DNA of 64,000 nt from Vacuolonema iberomarrocanum LEGE 07170 (GTDB lineage: Bacteria; Cyanobacteriota; Cyanobacteriia; Elainellales; Elainellaceae): the NCBI GenBank assembly GCA_015207365.1, contig JADEXA010000029.1, forward strand, positions 21,295 through 85,294. The letters are read 5' to 3'. The notes beneath the pieces are model-generated. The model was not told where the DNA came from. It did no database searches and was given only the letters and a program-made list of their open reading frames with translations. Both the position numbers and the translations under genes were made by a program. How positions within the stretch are numbered: the first letter of the stretch is position 1; each line of letters starts with the position of its first letter. This document shows positions 54,181-63,302 of the stretch, piece after piece.

Positions 54181-54190
54181 CTGTATACAG
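54181..54190. promoter_or_regulatory. Candidate GntR/FadR-type operator for the hydantoinase operon
   Basis: The perfect palindrome CTGTATACAG, identical to the site at 51452, lies 89 bp before the start of the racemase-like gene. Confidence 0.6.
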
Positions 54191-54373
54191 AAACACTTAG
54201 ATTACCTTACTAAGCTGTAGTGAAGAGTTAAATAGGAACAAATACTAATAAGAAAATGTGCAAAATCCTGATTTTTGGGGTTAAAAGGTAGTTTCTTGGA
54301 GATCTGCGGGGGATCTGGCTGCAATCTTTGAGATGGACGCAACCACTTTGTTTTACCCCTAGATTTTTGCTTC

Positions 54374-54475
54374 ATAACCAATTCAACGAAAACCAAAACC
54401 AGATAAATTTTTGAAACCCTCGCACTGCGAGGGTTTCAAAAATTTATCTGTAGTGGCTTCTTAGCGAATTGGTAT
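54374..54475. repeat. Family C hairpin repeat, complete
   Basis: The outer ends ATAACCAATTC and GAATTGGTAT enclose the perfect stem AGATAAATTTTTGAAACCCT...CGC with loop ACT (54401-54449). It is the clearest full-length family C element. Confidence 0.85.
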
Positions 54476-54591
54476 AAGGCGATCGCCAGACAATGACCAT
54501 TGGCATAGCTCACCTCAAAGCTTGATCCATCGTTTGAGAGTAACCACACAAACCCGATGGCTGCTCTACGCTTGTCCTGGCTTTAGGATCC

Positions 54592-56052
54592 TCACCCCTC
54601 AACTTTCTCACCCTGCCACTGATGTCGGAAACCCAGGCGTTCTTGGAGTAAATAAGCAAATTGCAGCAACTCTGCTTCTCCTTGGGGTTTGCCTACCAGT
54701 TGCATGCCAATGGGAAGCCCGGTTGCCGTGTATCCGCAGGGAATTGAGACAACGGGCAAGCCCGTCAAGGTCAGCGTGTAGGTAATGAGCAGATAGTCGA
54801 TGATGTTGTCCAGTGGGGTGCCGTTGATCTCCAAGACTTCGGCTTGGGTGTGGGGAAATGGCGGCACACTGGCACTGACGGTTGCCAGCACATCGTAGGA
54901 CTCGAAGAATTTGAGAAAGCTTTGGTAAAGCCGTCCCCGTTCAACTTCTGCCGCTAGAAAGGCTTGGGCGGTCACGTCTTTGCCCCGCTCAATATTCCAG
55001 CGAACGGTACTAGAGAGCTGATCGGCCTGGGTCGCCAAGTAGTGATGGTGAGTTTGGTAGAGAATTCCCGCTCGCAAGGTTTCAAAGGTGGCTTTTGCGG
55101 AGCGACAGTCTGGATGCTCAGGGGCAATGCAGTCGCAAACAAAGGCCAACTGTGCGATCGCCCCTTCAAACACATCCCGCACGGCGGCATCAACCACGGC
55201 TACCCCCAGATCGGTGCTGTAGCCCAGGCGCACTTTACCTGTGAGGCGATCGCACAGGGCTTCCGAAAACTCGGGCATCTCCCAACCAGAAGCCGCCAGC
55301 GAAGCGGGGTCGCGTGGATCATATCCAGCCATCGCCGACAGCATCAACGCGGCATCTTCCACGCTCCGCGCCAGCACGCCATCCGTCACAAGGGTTTCGC
55401 TGGGCAATGCTTTGGGAATGCGAGGAATGCGCCCCGCCGAGGGACGCAAACCGACGACGCCACAAAAGCTCGCAGGGGTACGGACAGATCCTCCCATATC
55501 GGTGCCCTGGGCTAGATAGGCCATGCCCGCTGCCGTGGCAACGGCAGATCCGCCACTGGAGCCCCCCGAACTGCGGCTGGGGTCATAGGGGGTGGCCGTT
55601 GGCCCGCAGAGGACATTGGCCGAATGAGCGCCCATGCCGAATTCTGGCGTATTGGTTTTGCCGAGGATGATAGCTCCGGCGGCTTTGAGCCGAGCCACAC
55701 AGAGATCGTCGTAGCTGGGCACATGATTCGCATGGAGCGGCGAGCCGTAGGTCGTCCGAATGCCTGCAGTGGCGGTCAAGTCTTTGATGGCAATGGGAAC
55801 GCCATGCAGCGACCCCAAGCGATCGCCCTGTTGCACAGCCGCATCGGCGGCTTCGGCAGCCGCGATCGCTGCCTCACGGCAAACGGTGATATAAGCATGT
55901 AGCGTTTGATCGTGACGCTCGATTTGCTCCAGGCAGGCCAGTACCGCATCGAGCGATCGCACCTCCTGGCTAGCAATTTGGCGGGCAAGTTGCTGTGCGG
56001 ATTGTTGATAGAGAAATGAAGGCAAGGGGAGGTAATCCTCAGATGGGTGCAA
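54592..56052 (-). CDS. Amidase-signature hydrolase (GatA-like)
   Basis: The 486-residue enzyme has a full classical triad: Lys90 (VPIAIKDLTATAG), cis-Ser165 (SRSSGGSSGGSA) and Ser189 (GTDMGGSVRTPASFCG). It is GatA-like in the N-terminal half, but no gatB/gatC neighbours exist and its context is catabolic, so it is more likely an amide or N-carbamoyl hydrolase than a tRNA amidotransferase. It has only about 30% similarity by eye to the amidase at 38896. It begins with TTG and has its own promoter facing the divergent hyuE. Confidence 0.87.
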   Translation of the reverse strand: MHPSEDYLPLPSFLYQQSAQQLARQIASQEVRSLDAVLACLEQIERHDQTLHAYITVCREAAIAAAEAADAAVQQGDRLGSLHGVPIAIKDLTATAGIRTTYGSPLHANHVPSYDDLCVARLKAAGAIILGKTNTPEFGMGAHSANVLCGPTATPYDPSRSSGGSSGGSAVATAAGMAYLAQGTDMGGSVRTPASFCGVVGLRPSAGRIPRIPKALPSETLVTDGVLARSVEDAALMLSAMAGYDPRDPASLAASGWEMPEFSEALCDRLTGKVRLGYSTDLGVAVVDAAVRDVFEGAIAQLAFVCDCIAPEHPDCRSAKATFETLRAGILYQTHHHYLATQADQLSSTVRWNIERGKDVTAQAFLAAEVERGRLYQSFLKFFESYDVLATVSASVPPFPHTQAEVLEINGTPLDNIIDYLLITYTLTLTGLPVVSIPCGYTATGLPIGMQLVGKPQGEAELLQFAYLLQERLGFRHQWQGEKVEG

Positions 56053-56372
56053 TTTGGCTGGACGTGGCTCAGTTTGCTACAACGCGGAAACGTTATCCGG
56101 AAACAGGGATGCGCATCAGAATAGGAACACAAATCTGCATCCTCAGTCCTCTCAGTCCCGGTCTATTTAAATTGTGTAATGCAATACAATCTGTCAGCCT
56201 TGAGCTACATACAGTATGCGTGGTCACGCTCCCCTCTGTACGCGTGAAGAGCCGAGGGATGATTGGTAAGTGCATCCTGTTTCCTTAGCGTTGCATGCAC
56301 GGCTAGAAACGCAATGATTTTGCCCCCGGTAGCCCCTCAACGTCTTTAGAACTCTCCGGCTGAACCTTTCCT
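56053..56372. promoter_or_regulatory. Divergent promoter region with inverted repeats
   Basis: This 320-bp region between the amidase and the hydantoin racemase holds CATACAGTATG (56208-56218; 5-bp arms, one-base centre) and ATTGT...ACAAT (56171-56190). The first could be a degenerate version of the CTGTATACAG site. Confidence 0.45.
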
Positions 56373-57134
56373 ATGACCTCTCCTTCACCCTCTCCGACCT
56401 GTCGCATCAAAATCATCAACGGCAATACCTGTCATCCTATGACAGTGCAAATCGACGCCACCGCACAGGCGATTAAGTTTCCCCAAACTGAGATTATGAC
56501 GGTACAGCCCGAAACAGGGCCTGAATCGCTTGAAAGTTTCTACGATGAATACCTGGCTATTCCTGGGATTTTGGAACAGATTATTTTTGATAAGAACTCC
56601 GATGCGTTTGTGATTGCGTGCTGGGGAGATCCGGGGATAGAAGCGGCACGGGAGATTACGACAAAACCGGTGGTAGGTATTGCCGAAGCCAGTCTCTACG
56701 TGGCCAACATGCTGGCCGCAAAATGGAGCGTCGTCACCACGCTGCATCGGGTGCGAGACATGGTGGAGAAAACTGTCCAGAAAACGGGACTGATGGATCG
56801 CTGTGCCTCGGTGCGCACGACGCGACTGTCGGTGCTAGACACAGAGAGCGATCGCCTCAATACCTTGAAAGAACTCACCAGCATTAGCCAACTGGCTATC
56901 TACGAAGATGGGGCCGAAGCCATTTGCTTGGGCTGTGCGGGGATGAGTGGTTTGGCAAAAGCTCTAGAAGATTCTCTGGGTGTACCCGTTATCGATTCGG
57001 TGGCCGCAGCGGTCAAGATGGCCGAATCCCTAGTGAGCCTCGGCAAAATGACCAGCAAACACCTCACCTATCGCGCTCCAGAACGAAAGCTCATTCGTGG
57101 GTATGCGGATCACTTTCAGGCTGAAAACTTATGA
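56373..57134 (+). CDS. hyuE: Hydantoin racemase (HyuE-like)
   Basis: The 253-residue enzyme equilibrates D- and L-5-substituted hydantoins. It has the two-base mechanism with both cysteines: Cys83 in IACWGDPGIEAA and Cys188 in CLGCAGMSG, and the substrate loop INGNT at the start. It matches Asp/Glu/hydantoin racemases in length. It is transcribed away from the island and overlaps the end of the convergent DUF2891 pseudogene by six bases. Confidence 0.88.
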   Translation: MTSPSPSPTCRIKIINGNTCHPMTVQIDATAQAIKFPQTEIMTVQPETGPESLESFYDEYLAIPGILEQIIFDKNSDAFVIACWGDPGIEAAREITTKPVVGIAEASLYVANMLAAKWSVVTTLHRVRDMVEKTVQKTGLMDRCASVRTTRLSVLDTESDRLNTLKELTSISQLAIYEDGAEAICLGCAGMSGLAKALEDSLGVPVIDSVAAAVKMAESLVSLGKMTSKHLTYRAPERKLIRGYADHFQAENL

Positions 57135-58273
57135 ACCAAGCCCACGAGCGGTTAGCAAATAGACCGCGTAGGTTCCCAGCCAATGACTCGTCGCATAGTG
57201 CTCTTGATCCACATCGACCAACCCAAACTGACGATGGAGAGCCGCAAGCGATCGCAACCGATTGAGCCGCGCATCATTAGTAGGGAGCCGAGACATCATC
57301 CCTTCCAGCATCCACGCACGACTTAGGTTCAGCCCACGAAAGTGGGATTGCAAATAGTCATTGGAATTGGCGACCTGTACAGGTTGTAAACATTCTGCTG
57401 ACGCTTGATCCAGTAACTGTGGCAGAAAAGCGGTTAGCCAATCTGCAAAATCTGTGGGAGTGAGAATGCGTCGCATCAAATCGGCTTCTGCAAGCCCAGG
57501 TGAAACAAAGTCGTAGGCAAGCGGCTCGATATGCAATGGGTAATGCTGATCGTGCAGATAGAACTGTCGTGCTTTTGTTTCAATTAATTCAATTAGGTCA
57601 GCATTAATCAGGTCAGCATTAGTTTGTTGTCGCGCCCAATCGAGGACAAGGCTGACAGGAAAGGCGGTGTTGCTGATTGGGGGGATGATTTTTTGAGAAG
57701 GAGCGCGTAATACGCGCTCCTTCTCAAAAAATCATCCTGGATTCTGCAATGCCGGAAAGGCGGTGTGAGAATGCGTTCCAGTGCGATCGGGGAAGGCCAG
57801 TTTTTGCAACCAGCGCTGAAAGTTGGTGGCAACTTTTATTTCTAGCGGTTCTAAGACATTTAGCCATGCCTTTGCTTGAGCATCATTCCACTCCCGCAAT
57901 TCCATCGCGAGTTGCAACAACCAAGCAAAACCGTAGGGGCACTCGAAAAATGGATGGCGTTGTAAGTGGGCAAGTTCCCCCTGAATTTTCTCTGGAGTCA
58001 GACTTTGAGTGATGGCATGTCTGACGGCTGCTTGAAAGTGAGCGCCTGGAAAAGAGCGACATAGTCTGACCAACACCAGTGACCATGCACCGCTGAGTGC
58101 CAATCTAAACAGCCATAGAAGGCCGGAGTCATATCTCGGGGTGGTTTAACATCCTCATCACTGTTGAACCAAAAAATGTTGCTGTGCGGATACTCTTGAT
58201 GGATGCAACTTAGTACAAGCTGAACGAAACGCGTTGCGATCGCCACATCAAATTGAGAGCCTTCAGATTGCAT
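57129..58273 (-). pseudogene. DUF2891 family protein, disrupted by a hairpin element and a frameshift
   Basis: Three frames together encode a near-complete DUF2891 protein. Segment 1 has MTPAFYGCLDWHSAVHGHW. Segment 2 has LVRLCRSFPG, FECPYGFAWLLQLA and THSHTAFP. Segment 3 has SNTAFPVSLVLDWAR, FVSPGLAEADLMRRIL, GLNLSRAWML and ATSHWLGTYAVYLL. The first break (about 58078) is a one-base deletion after HGHW. The second is an inserted hairpin element at 57671-57753, flanked by 13-bp direct repeats that duplicate the codons for TAFP. The function of DUF2891 is unknown. Decay looks recent because the coding sequence is otherwise well conserved. Confidence 0.88.
57658..57766. mobile_element. Family E hairpin element inserted in the DUF2891 gene with 13-bp duplication
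   Basis: GGAAAGGCGGTGT occurs at 57658-57670 and 57754-57766, flanking an 83-bp insert. The insert contains the perfect stem GGATGATTTTTTGAGAAGGA...GCGCG (57683-57737) and the flanks TGCTGATTGGGG and TGGATTCTGCAATGCC. It is homologous to the element at 51670-51753. It encodes nothing, so it must be moved in trans. Confidence 0.82.
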
Positions 58274-58312
58274 ACATTCACATCGGTTAGGTATTAATTC
58301 TCGTGTTATCAC

Positions 58313-58630
58313 ACCGGATAGGAAAGAACAAGAAAGTTCACATCGTTAAATCTTTAACCCTAGCGCTTGACCCAAAGCCAAGCACAGTTATCCTTCAGAT
58401 CCTGCATAGGTGATCGTCCCCAAAAAGTAAGGGTGTTTAGATGTGCGGACATCGCCTGTGGTTCCAAACAGTAATAAATCTCTACACCCTTACTGAATTG
58501 GTGACCGATTCTTTGTCGTTAGCAAATATGACCGATCTGGCGATGTTTTGGCTCAAGAACAACGCGAATATGGAAGCGGTTTAATCCAAGCCTGCCTAAT
58601 TTGATACGACTTGGTTGCAATCGTAGCGGG
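58313..58630. other. Intergenic region, nothing recognised
   Basis: This gap is about 320 bp, upstream of the LRR array. There is an imperfect direct repeat of AAGGGTGT near 58429 and TACACCCTTACTG near 58490 in inverted orientation. No gene was supported. Confidence 0.4.
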
Positions 58631-58790
58631 CTTGCGAAAGTGACGCTGCTAGTCAGCTTGTTTAGCTTGATGGCGCTTTGCCTCGCGAGCAAGCTGATGG
58701 GCGATCGCGTCTATTCCCTACATCTGCGCTTGTTTGTGAGTCTGAATCCCTGTGTCTTGATGCTCGATGACTGGATTGAGCTGACCTCTA
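58631..58790 (+). pseudogene. Decayed 3' end of a former LRR gene
   Basis: CTAGTCAGCTTGTTTAGCTT, then GCAAGCTGATGGGCGATCGC, then GTTTGTGAGTCTGAATCCCT align collinearly with the end of the first intact LRR gene (59762-59865), including the GDRT-equivalent codons and the shared downstream text AATCCCTGTGT...TTGATGCTCGATG. It is too eroded to encode a repeat protein. Confidence 0.55.
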
Positions 58791-58825
58791 CCGTTAGCTA
58801 GCCTCGAAATTACAAAGCAAGAACC

Positions 58826-59860
58826 ATGAAAAAAGCATTCACCGTTGGATTGTTATCCATGTTCGCAATGGCCATGGGCAGTGATCCTGTAGCCGCTCAA
58901 AGCGCAAGTGATTCAGAATCGTTTGAAACCTTTGCGGAGTGGTGCCTAAATCAAAGTAGCTTGGCTTCAGAAGCGGCGTACACCGTCGAGGTGCTTCTAG
59001 AAGTAGCTGGAACCCAAGAGTGTGACCAGGCAGAGGCAACACTCATGAGTTTAACGGAGCTTGATTTAGAGCTTCGGCAGCTTTCAGACCTTTCTCCCTT
59101 ATCAACTCTAACCAATTTGACTCAGCTCAGCCTTCTGCGTAATCGCAGGATTTCAGATCTGTCTCCGTTAGCGAATCTAACCAATCTGACCAACCTCAAT
59201 CTTGGTATCAATGAGATTTCAGATCTGTCTCCGTTAGCTAATTTGAATAATCTAACAGAGCTTTCTCTATGGAGAAACCGAATTTCAGATCTATCTTCGT
59301 TGGCAAATCTAACCAATCTGGTCAACCTCAATCTTGGTAGCAATGAGATTTCAGATCTGTCTCCATTGACCAATTTGAGTAATTTGACTGAACTCCACCT
59401 TAGTATCAATGAGATTCCGGATCTATCTCCACTAGCTAGTTTGAGCAATCTGACCGAACTTAGTATTGGATTCAGTGAGATTTCAGATCTCTCTTTTCTA
59501 GCTAACTTAAGCAATCTGAATTTACTTGATCTAAGAAGTAATCAAATTTCGGATCTGTCTCCGCTGTCGAATCTGAGCAATCTAACCTCGCTGGTTCTTG
59601 AGACAAATAGGATTGCGGATATATCGCCCTTATCGAATCTACCTAACTTGATTACGCTTGACTTGTCGGAAAACTTGATTATGGATGTTGAACCGCTGAA
59701 AGAGTCATTGAATCTGTCGTTTCTGCGCCTCGACAACAACGGAATTTCAGATGTATCTCCACTAGCGAGTCTTCCTAATTTGCTTGGGCTATCTCTTGTG
59801 GGCAATCCGATTGGCGATCGCACCTGCCCTGTAGAGCCAGAGACTGTTTGCGAATTTTAA
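58826..59860 (+). CDS. Exported leucine-rich-repeat protein 1
   Basis: A Sec signal peptide (MKKAFTVGLLSMFAMAMG...VAAQ) is followed by an N-cap with cysteines (ESFETFAEWCLNQSS; GTQECDQAEATL). About eleven 22-residue internalin/SDS22-type repeats come next, of the form SDLSPLANLTNLTNLNLGIN, and a C-cap (NPIGDRTCPVEPETVCEF) closes the 344-residue protein. It is secreted or periplasmic and probably binds a protein or glycan. It is the first intact member of a five-gene array. Confidence 0.88.
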   Translation: MKKAFTVGLLSMFAMAMGSDPVAAQSASDSESFETFAEWCLNQSSLASEAAYTVEVLLEVAGTQECDQAEATLMSLTELDLELRQLSDLSPLSTLTNLTQLSLLRNRRISDLSPLANLTNLTNLNLGINEISDLSPLANLNNLTELSLWRNRISDLSSLANLTNLVNLNLGSNEISDLSPLTNLSNLTELHLSINEIPDLSPLASLSNLTELSIGFSEISDLSFLANLSNLNLLDLRSNQISDLSPLSNLSNLTSLVLETNRIADISPLSNLPNLITLDLSENLIMDVEPLKESLNLSFLRLDNNGISDVSPLASLPNLLGLSLVGNPIGDRTCPVEPETVCEF

Positions 59861-59921
59861 TCCCTGTGTTTTGATGCTCGATGCCCAGCGTAAGTCAACC
59901 TCGTAGTTACAGAGCAAAATC

Positions 59922-61547
59922 ATGAAAAAAGCATTCACCATTGGTTTATTGTCAGCGTTCATACTGGGCATGAGTAGTACCCATGTTTTGGCTCAAAGTG
60001 AAAGCGAGCCAGAGTTGTTTGAAACCTTTGCAGAATGGTGTCTAAACCAAGCTAGCTTGAGTCCGGAAGCAGCCCGCACCGTTGAAGTGTTGCTAGAGAC
60101 GGCTGGAACCCAAGATTGCGAACAGGCCGATGCAGCATTAGCAGCTCTTATGGAGCTTGATTTAGAAAATCGGCAGCTTTCAGATCTTTCCCCAATGGCA
60201 ACTCTAACGAATTTGACAGTATTGAGGCTTCGTGGAAATGCAATTTCAGATGTGTCTCCGTTGACAAATTTGTCCAATTTAATTGAGCTTGACCTGAGTA
60301 TCAATGAAATTTCAGATGTATCTTCATTAAATAATCTAAATAATTTGGTGATACTTCAGCTCAACCAAAATCAAATTCTGGATGTATCTCCGTTAGCTAA
60401 TCTAACTAGCCTGACAACGCTTTATCTTCATTACAATCAGATCGTAGATGTGTCGCCATTAGCTAGTCTAAGCCGTTTGACGACACTTTCTCTTGATTAC
60501 AATCAAATTTCTGATATTGCTCCGTTAGCAAGCCTAGAAAATTTAACCACGCTTACACTCAGTAGTATATTGGTCACTGATTGGTCTCCTCTAGCAGATC
60601 TAAAAAATCTGGCTGTACTCGACTTGAGTTATAACTCCATCTCCGATATATCAGTATTAACAAATCTGATGAGTTTATCTAAGGTTAATTTGAATTTTAA
60701 TGAGATTTCAGATCTATCGCCGTTAGCCGATCTAACAAACTTAACTGACCTTGATTTGGGTGTTAACCAAATCTCAAATCTGTCTCCATTAATGAGCCTC
60801 ACCAATCTCACAAGACTTATCCTCGATAGCAATCAGATTACAGATATATCGCCTTTGGCAAATTTGATAAATCTGAGTGAACTTAATCTGGGTACCAATC
60901 AAATTGTAGAGCTGTCTCCGTTGGTGAGTCTGGCCAATCTGGAGACGCTCGAATTACCTCAGAATCGAATTGTGGATTTGTCTCCACTAGCAAGTTTAAG
61001 CCGTCTAAAAACGCTTTTTCTTGCTGATAATCAGATTGTAGATATTACTCCACTAGCAAATCTAAGCGCTTTGGTTTTTCTCGCGCTTGGTAGTAATCAA
61101 ATTACTGATGTATCGCCGTTAGCTAGCCTAACAAATCTGACCATACTTGAGCTGAGTTTCAATGCTGTTTCGGACATATCTCCCTTTGCAAATCTGACGA
61201 ATCTAGAGACGCTTATTTTGATGAGCAATCAAATTGAAGATATCTCCGCGATAGAAAACTTGGGTGATCTAACTCAACTTGTTCTCATGAGTAATCAAAT
61301 CGCAGATGCTTCTCCCTTAACTAATCTTACGAATCTGATTGCTCTTGATTTGGGTGACAATATCGTGCAGGACATTTCTCCGTTGGCGAATCTAACTGAC
61401 CTAGAACTCCTTTTCTTGTTTGATAACGAGATTACAGATGTGTCTTCATTGGCGGGTCTGTCGAACTTGCATGAACTTCGACTGGCTGGCAATCCGCTGG
61501 GCGATCGCACCTGCCCTGTGCAACCCGAAACCATTTGTCAGTTTTGA
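59922..61547 (+). CDS. Exported leucine-rich-repeat protein 2
   Basis: It has the same architecture as its neighbour: signal peptide ending VLAQS, N-cap FETFAEWCLNQASLS, and C-cap NPLGDRTCPVQPETICQF. At 541 residues it holds about twenty repeats of 22 residues, roughly twice as many, showing growth by intragenic repeat expansion. Its leader repeats the text before gene 1 (CTGTGTTTTGATGCTCGATG). Confidence 0.88.
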   Translation: MKKAFTIGLLSAFILGMSSTHVLAQSESEPELFETFAEWCLNQASLSPEAARTVEVLLETAGTQDCEQADAALAALMELDLENRQLSDLSPMATLTNLTVLRLRGNAISDVSPLTNLSNLIELDLSINEISDVSSLNNLNNLVILQLNQNQILDVSPLANLTSLTTLYLHYNQIVDVSPLASLSRLTTLSLDYNQISDIAPLASLENLTTLTLSSILVTDWSPLADLKNLAVLDLSYNSISDISVLTNLMSLSKVNLNFNEISDLSPLADLTNLTDLDLGVNQISNLSPLMSLTNLTRLILDSNQITDISPLANLINLSELNLGTNQIVELSPLVSLANLETLELPQNRIVDLSPLASLSRLKTLFLADNQIVDITPLANLSALVFLALGSNQITDVSPLASLTNLTILELSFNAVSDISPFANLTNLETLILMSNQIEDISAIENLGDLTQLVLMSNQIADASPLTNLTNLIALDLGDNIVQDISPLANLTDLELLFLFDNEITDVSSLAGLSNLHELRLAGNPLGDRTCPVQPETICQF

Positions 61548-61626
61548 GCCAACGACTTGTCTGGTTTTGGGCGATCGCCCTATGAACGCACAGACTAGGC
61601 TAGGCGAAAAGTGATGAGGAACGGTG

Positions 61627-62385
61627 ATGAAGAGAGCGATCGTCTTGAGCCTGTTGTCGTTTTTGGTTGTGATGCTCAGTTGTGCAAACCTTGGGATGCG
61701 AGCCGGGGATGCTTCAGAAACCTTTGCCGACTGGTGTCGCAACCAAGCCCATTTATCTCCAGAAACCCAGCACACGATTTCCTTGCTTTTAGAAAAAGCT
61801 GAAACGCAACGGTGCGATCGCGCTCAACAGAGACTCATGAACCTGACAACACTCGACCTTTGGGATAGAGGCGTTATCGATGTGCAACCACTTGCGACGC
61901 TCACAAACCTGACGGAACTTTCCCTCTGGGGCAATGAAATCGTCGATATCTCTGCACTAGCTGGGCTAGTCAATTTGACTGAACTTGCCCTGGGTGAAAA
62001 TCGCATCGTAGACCTTATGCCTCTGTCAGACTTGATAAATCTGACCAAGCTCAGCCTGTATGTCAACGACATCGTAGACATCACGCCCTTGACCAACCTG
62101 GCTAACCTGACCGAGCTTGCCATCGGCGACAATCAAATTGCAGACGTAGCTCCACTCGCGACGCTCGCAAATCTCACTCGGTTAAGTCTTGATAGCAATC
62201 AGATTACAGATGTTCAACCCCTGTCAAATTTGACCAACCTCACCGAGCTTTATCTCACGTCCAATCAAATTGTGGATGTCACTCCGTTAGCCAGTCTGAC
62301 TAATCTGACTGTGCTTTCTCTTGTGGGTAATCCATTGGGCGATCGCACTTGCCCTGTGCAACCCGAAACCATCTGTCGGGTTTGA
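61627..62385 (+). CDS. LRR lipoprotein 3 (tandem copy a)
   Basis: The 252-residue protein has a lipoprotein signal (LSLLSFLVVMLSC), so unlike genes 1 and 2 it is predicted to be membrane-anchored. N-cap (SETFADWCRNQAHLSPET), about seven LRR units (LANLTELAIGDNQIADVAPL) and the usual C-cap follow. It is nearly identical to the next gene, which begins 838 bp downstream. The ATG at 61627 is preferred over the GTG one codon before because of AGGA spacing. Confidence 0.87.
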   Translation: MKRAIVLSLLSFLVVMLSCANLGMRAGDASETFADWCRNQAHLSPETQHTISLLLEKAETQRCDRAQQRLMNLTTLDLWDRGVIDVQPLATLTNLTELSLWGNEIVDISALAGLVNLTELALGENRIVDLMPLSDLINLTKLSLYVNDIVDITPLTNLANLTELAIGDNQIADVAPLATLANLTRLSLDSNQITDVQPLSNLTNLTELYLTSNQIVDVTPLASLTNLTVLSLVGNPLGDRTCPVQPETICRV

Positions 62386-62464
62386 GCCAAGGACTTGTCT
62401 ATTTTCGGGCGATCGCCCTATGAACGCACAGACTAGGCTAGGCGAAAAGTGATGAGGAACGGTG

Positions 62465-63223
62465 ATGAAGAGAGCGATCGTCTTGAGCCTGTTGTCGTTT
62501 TTAGTTGTGATGCTCAGTTGTGCAAACCTTGGGATGCGAGCCGGGGATGCTTCAGAAACCTTTGCCGACTGGTGTCGCAACCAAGCCCATTTATCTCCAG
62601 AAACCCAGCACACGATTTCCTTGCTTTTAGAAAAAGCTGAAACGCAACGGTGCGATCGCGCTCAACAGAGACTCATGAACCTGACAACACTCGACCTTTG
62701 GGATAGAGGCGTTATCGATGTGCAACCACTTGCGACGCTCACAAACCTGACGGAACTTTCCCTCTGGGGCAATGAAATCGTCGATATCTCTGCACTAGCT
62801 GGGCTAGTCAATTTGACTGAACTTGCCCTGGGTGAAAATCGCATCGTAGACCTTATGCCTCTGTCAGACTTGATAAATCTGACCAAGCTCAGCCTGTATG
62901 TCAACGACATCGTAGACATCACGCCCTTGACCAACCTGACTAACCTGACCGAGCTTGCCATCGGCGACAATCAAATTGCAGACGTAGCTCCACTCGCGAC
63001 GCTCGCAAATCTCACTCGGTTAAGTCTCGACAGCAATCAGATTACAGATGTTCAACCCCTGTCAAATTTGACCAACCTCACCGAGCTTTATCTCACGTCC
63101 AATCAAATTGTGGATGTCACTCCGTTAGCCAGTCTGACTAATCTGACTGTGCTTTCTCTTGTGGCTAATCCATTGGGCGATCGCACGTGCCCTGTGCAAC
63201 CCGAAACCATCTGTCGGGTTTGA
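62465..63223 (+). CDS. LRR lipoprotein 4 (tandem copy b)
   Basis: This copy differs from gene 3 at only about two residues (an Ala-to-Thr change in LTNLTNLTEL and a Gly-to-Ala change in LVANPLGD). Even the intergenic leader is duplicated. It is a very recent head-to-tail 838-bp duplication. Confidence 0.87.
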   Translation: MKRAIVLSLLSFLVVMLSCANLGMRAGDASETFADWCRNQAHLSPETQHTISLLLEKAETQRCDRAQQRLMNLTTLDLWDRGVIDVQPLATLTNLTELSLWGNEIVDISALAGLVNLTELALGENRIVDLMPLSDLINLTKLSLYVNDIVDITPLTNLTNLTELAIGDNQIADVAPLATLANLTRLSLDSNQITDVQPLSNLTNLTELYLTSNQIVDVTPLASLTNLTVLSLVANPLGDRTCPVQPETICRV

Positions 63224-63302
63224 GCCAACGACTTGTCTGTTTTCGGGCGATCGCCCTATGAATGGGCGGACTAGGCTAAGCGAAAAGTGATGAGGAACGA
63301 TG

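Larger units (their letters stand above)
54093..54591. other. Regulatory and repeat-bearing intergenic region
   Basis: This region contains two palindromes upstream of the hydantoinase operon (54154-54173 and 54181-54190) and a family C hairpin (54374-54475) between it and the second amidase. No gene was seen. Confidence 0.75.

Noticed and set aside
58601..58801. 66-residue frame upstream of the LRR array
   Set aside because: It coincides with the decayed tail of an older LRR gene and has no ribosome-binding site or family similarity.
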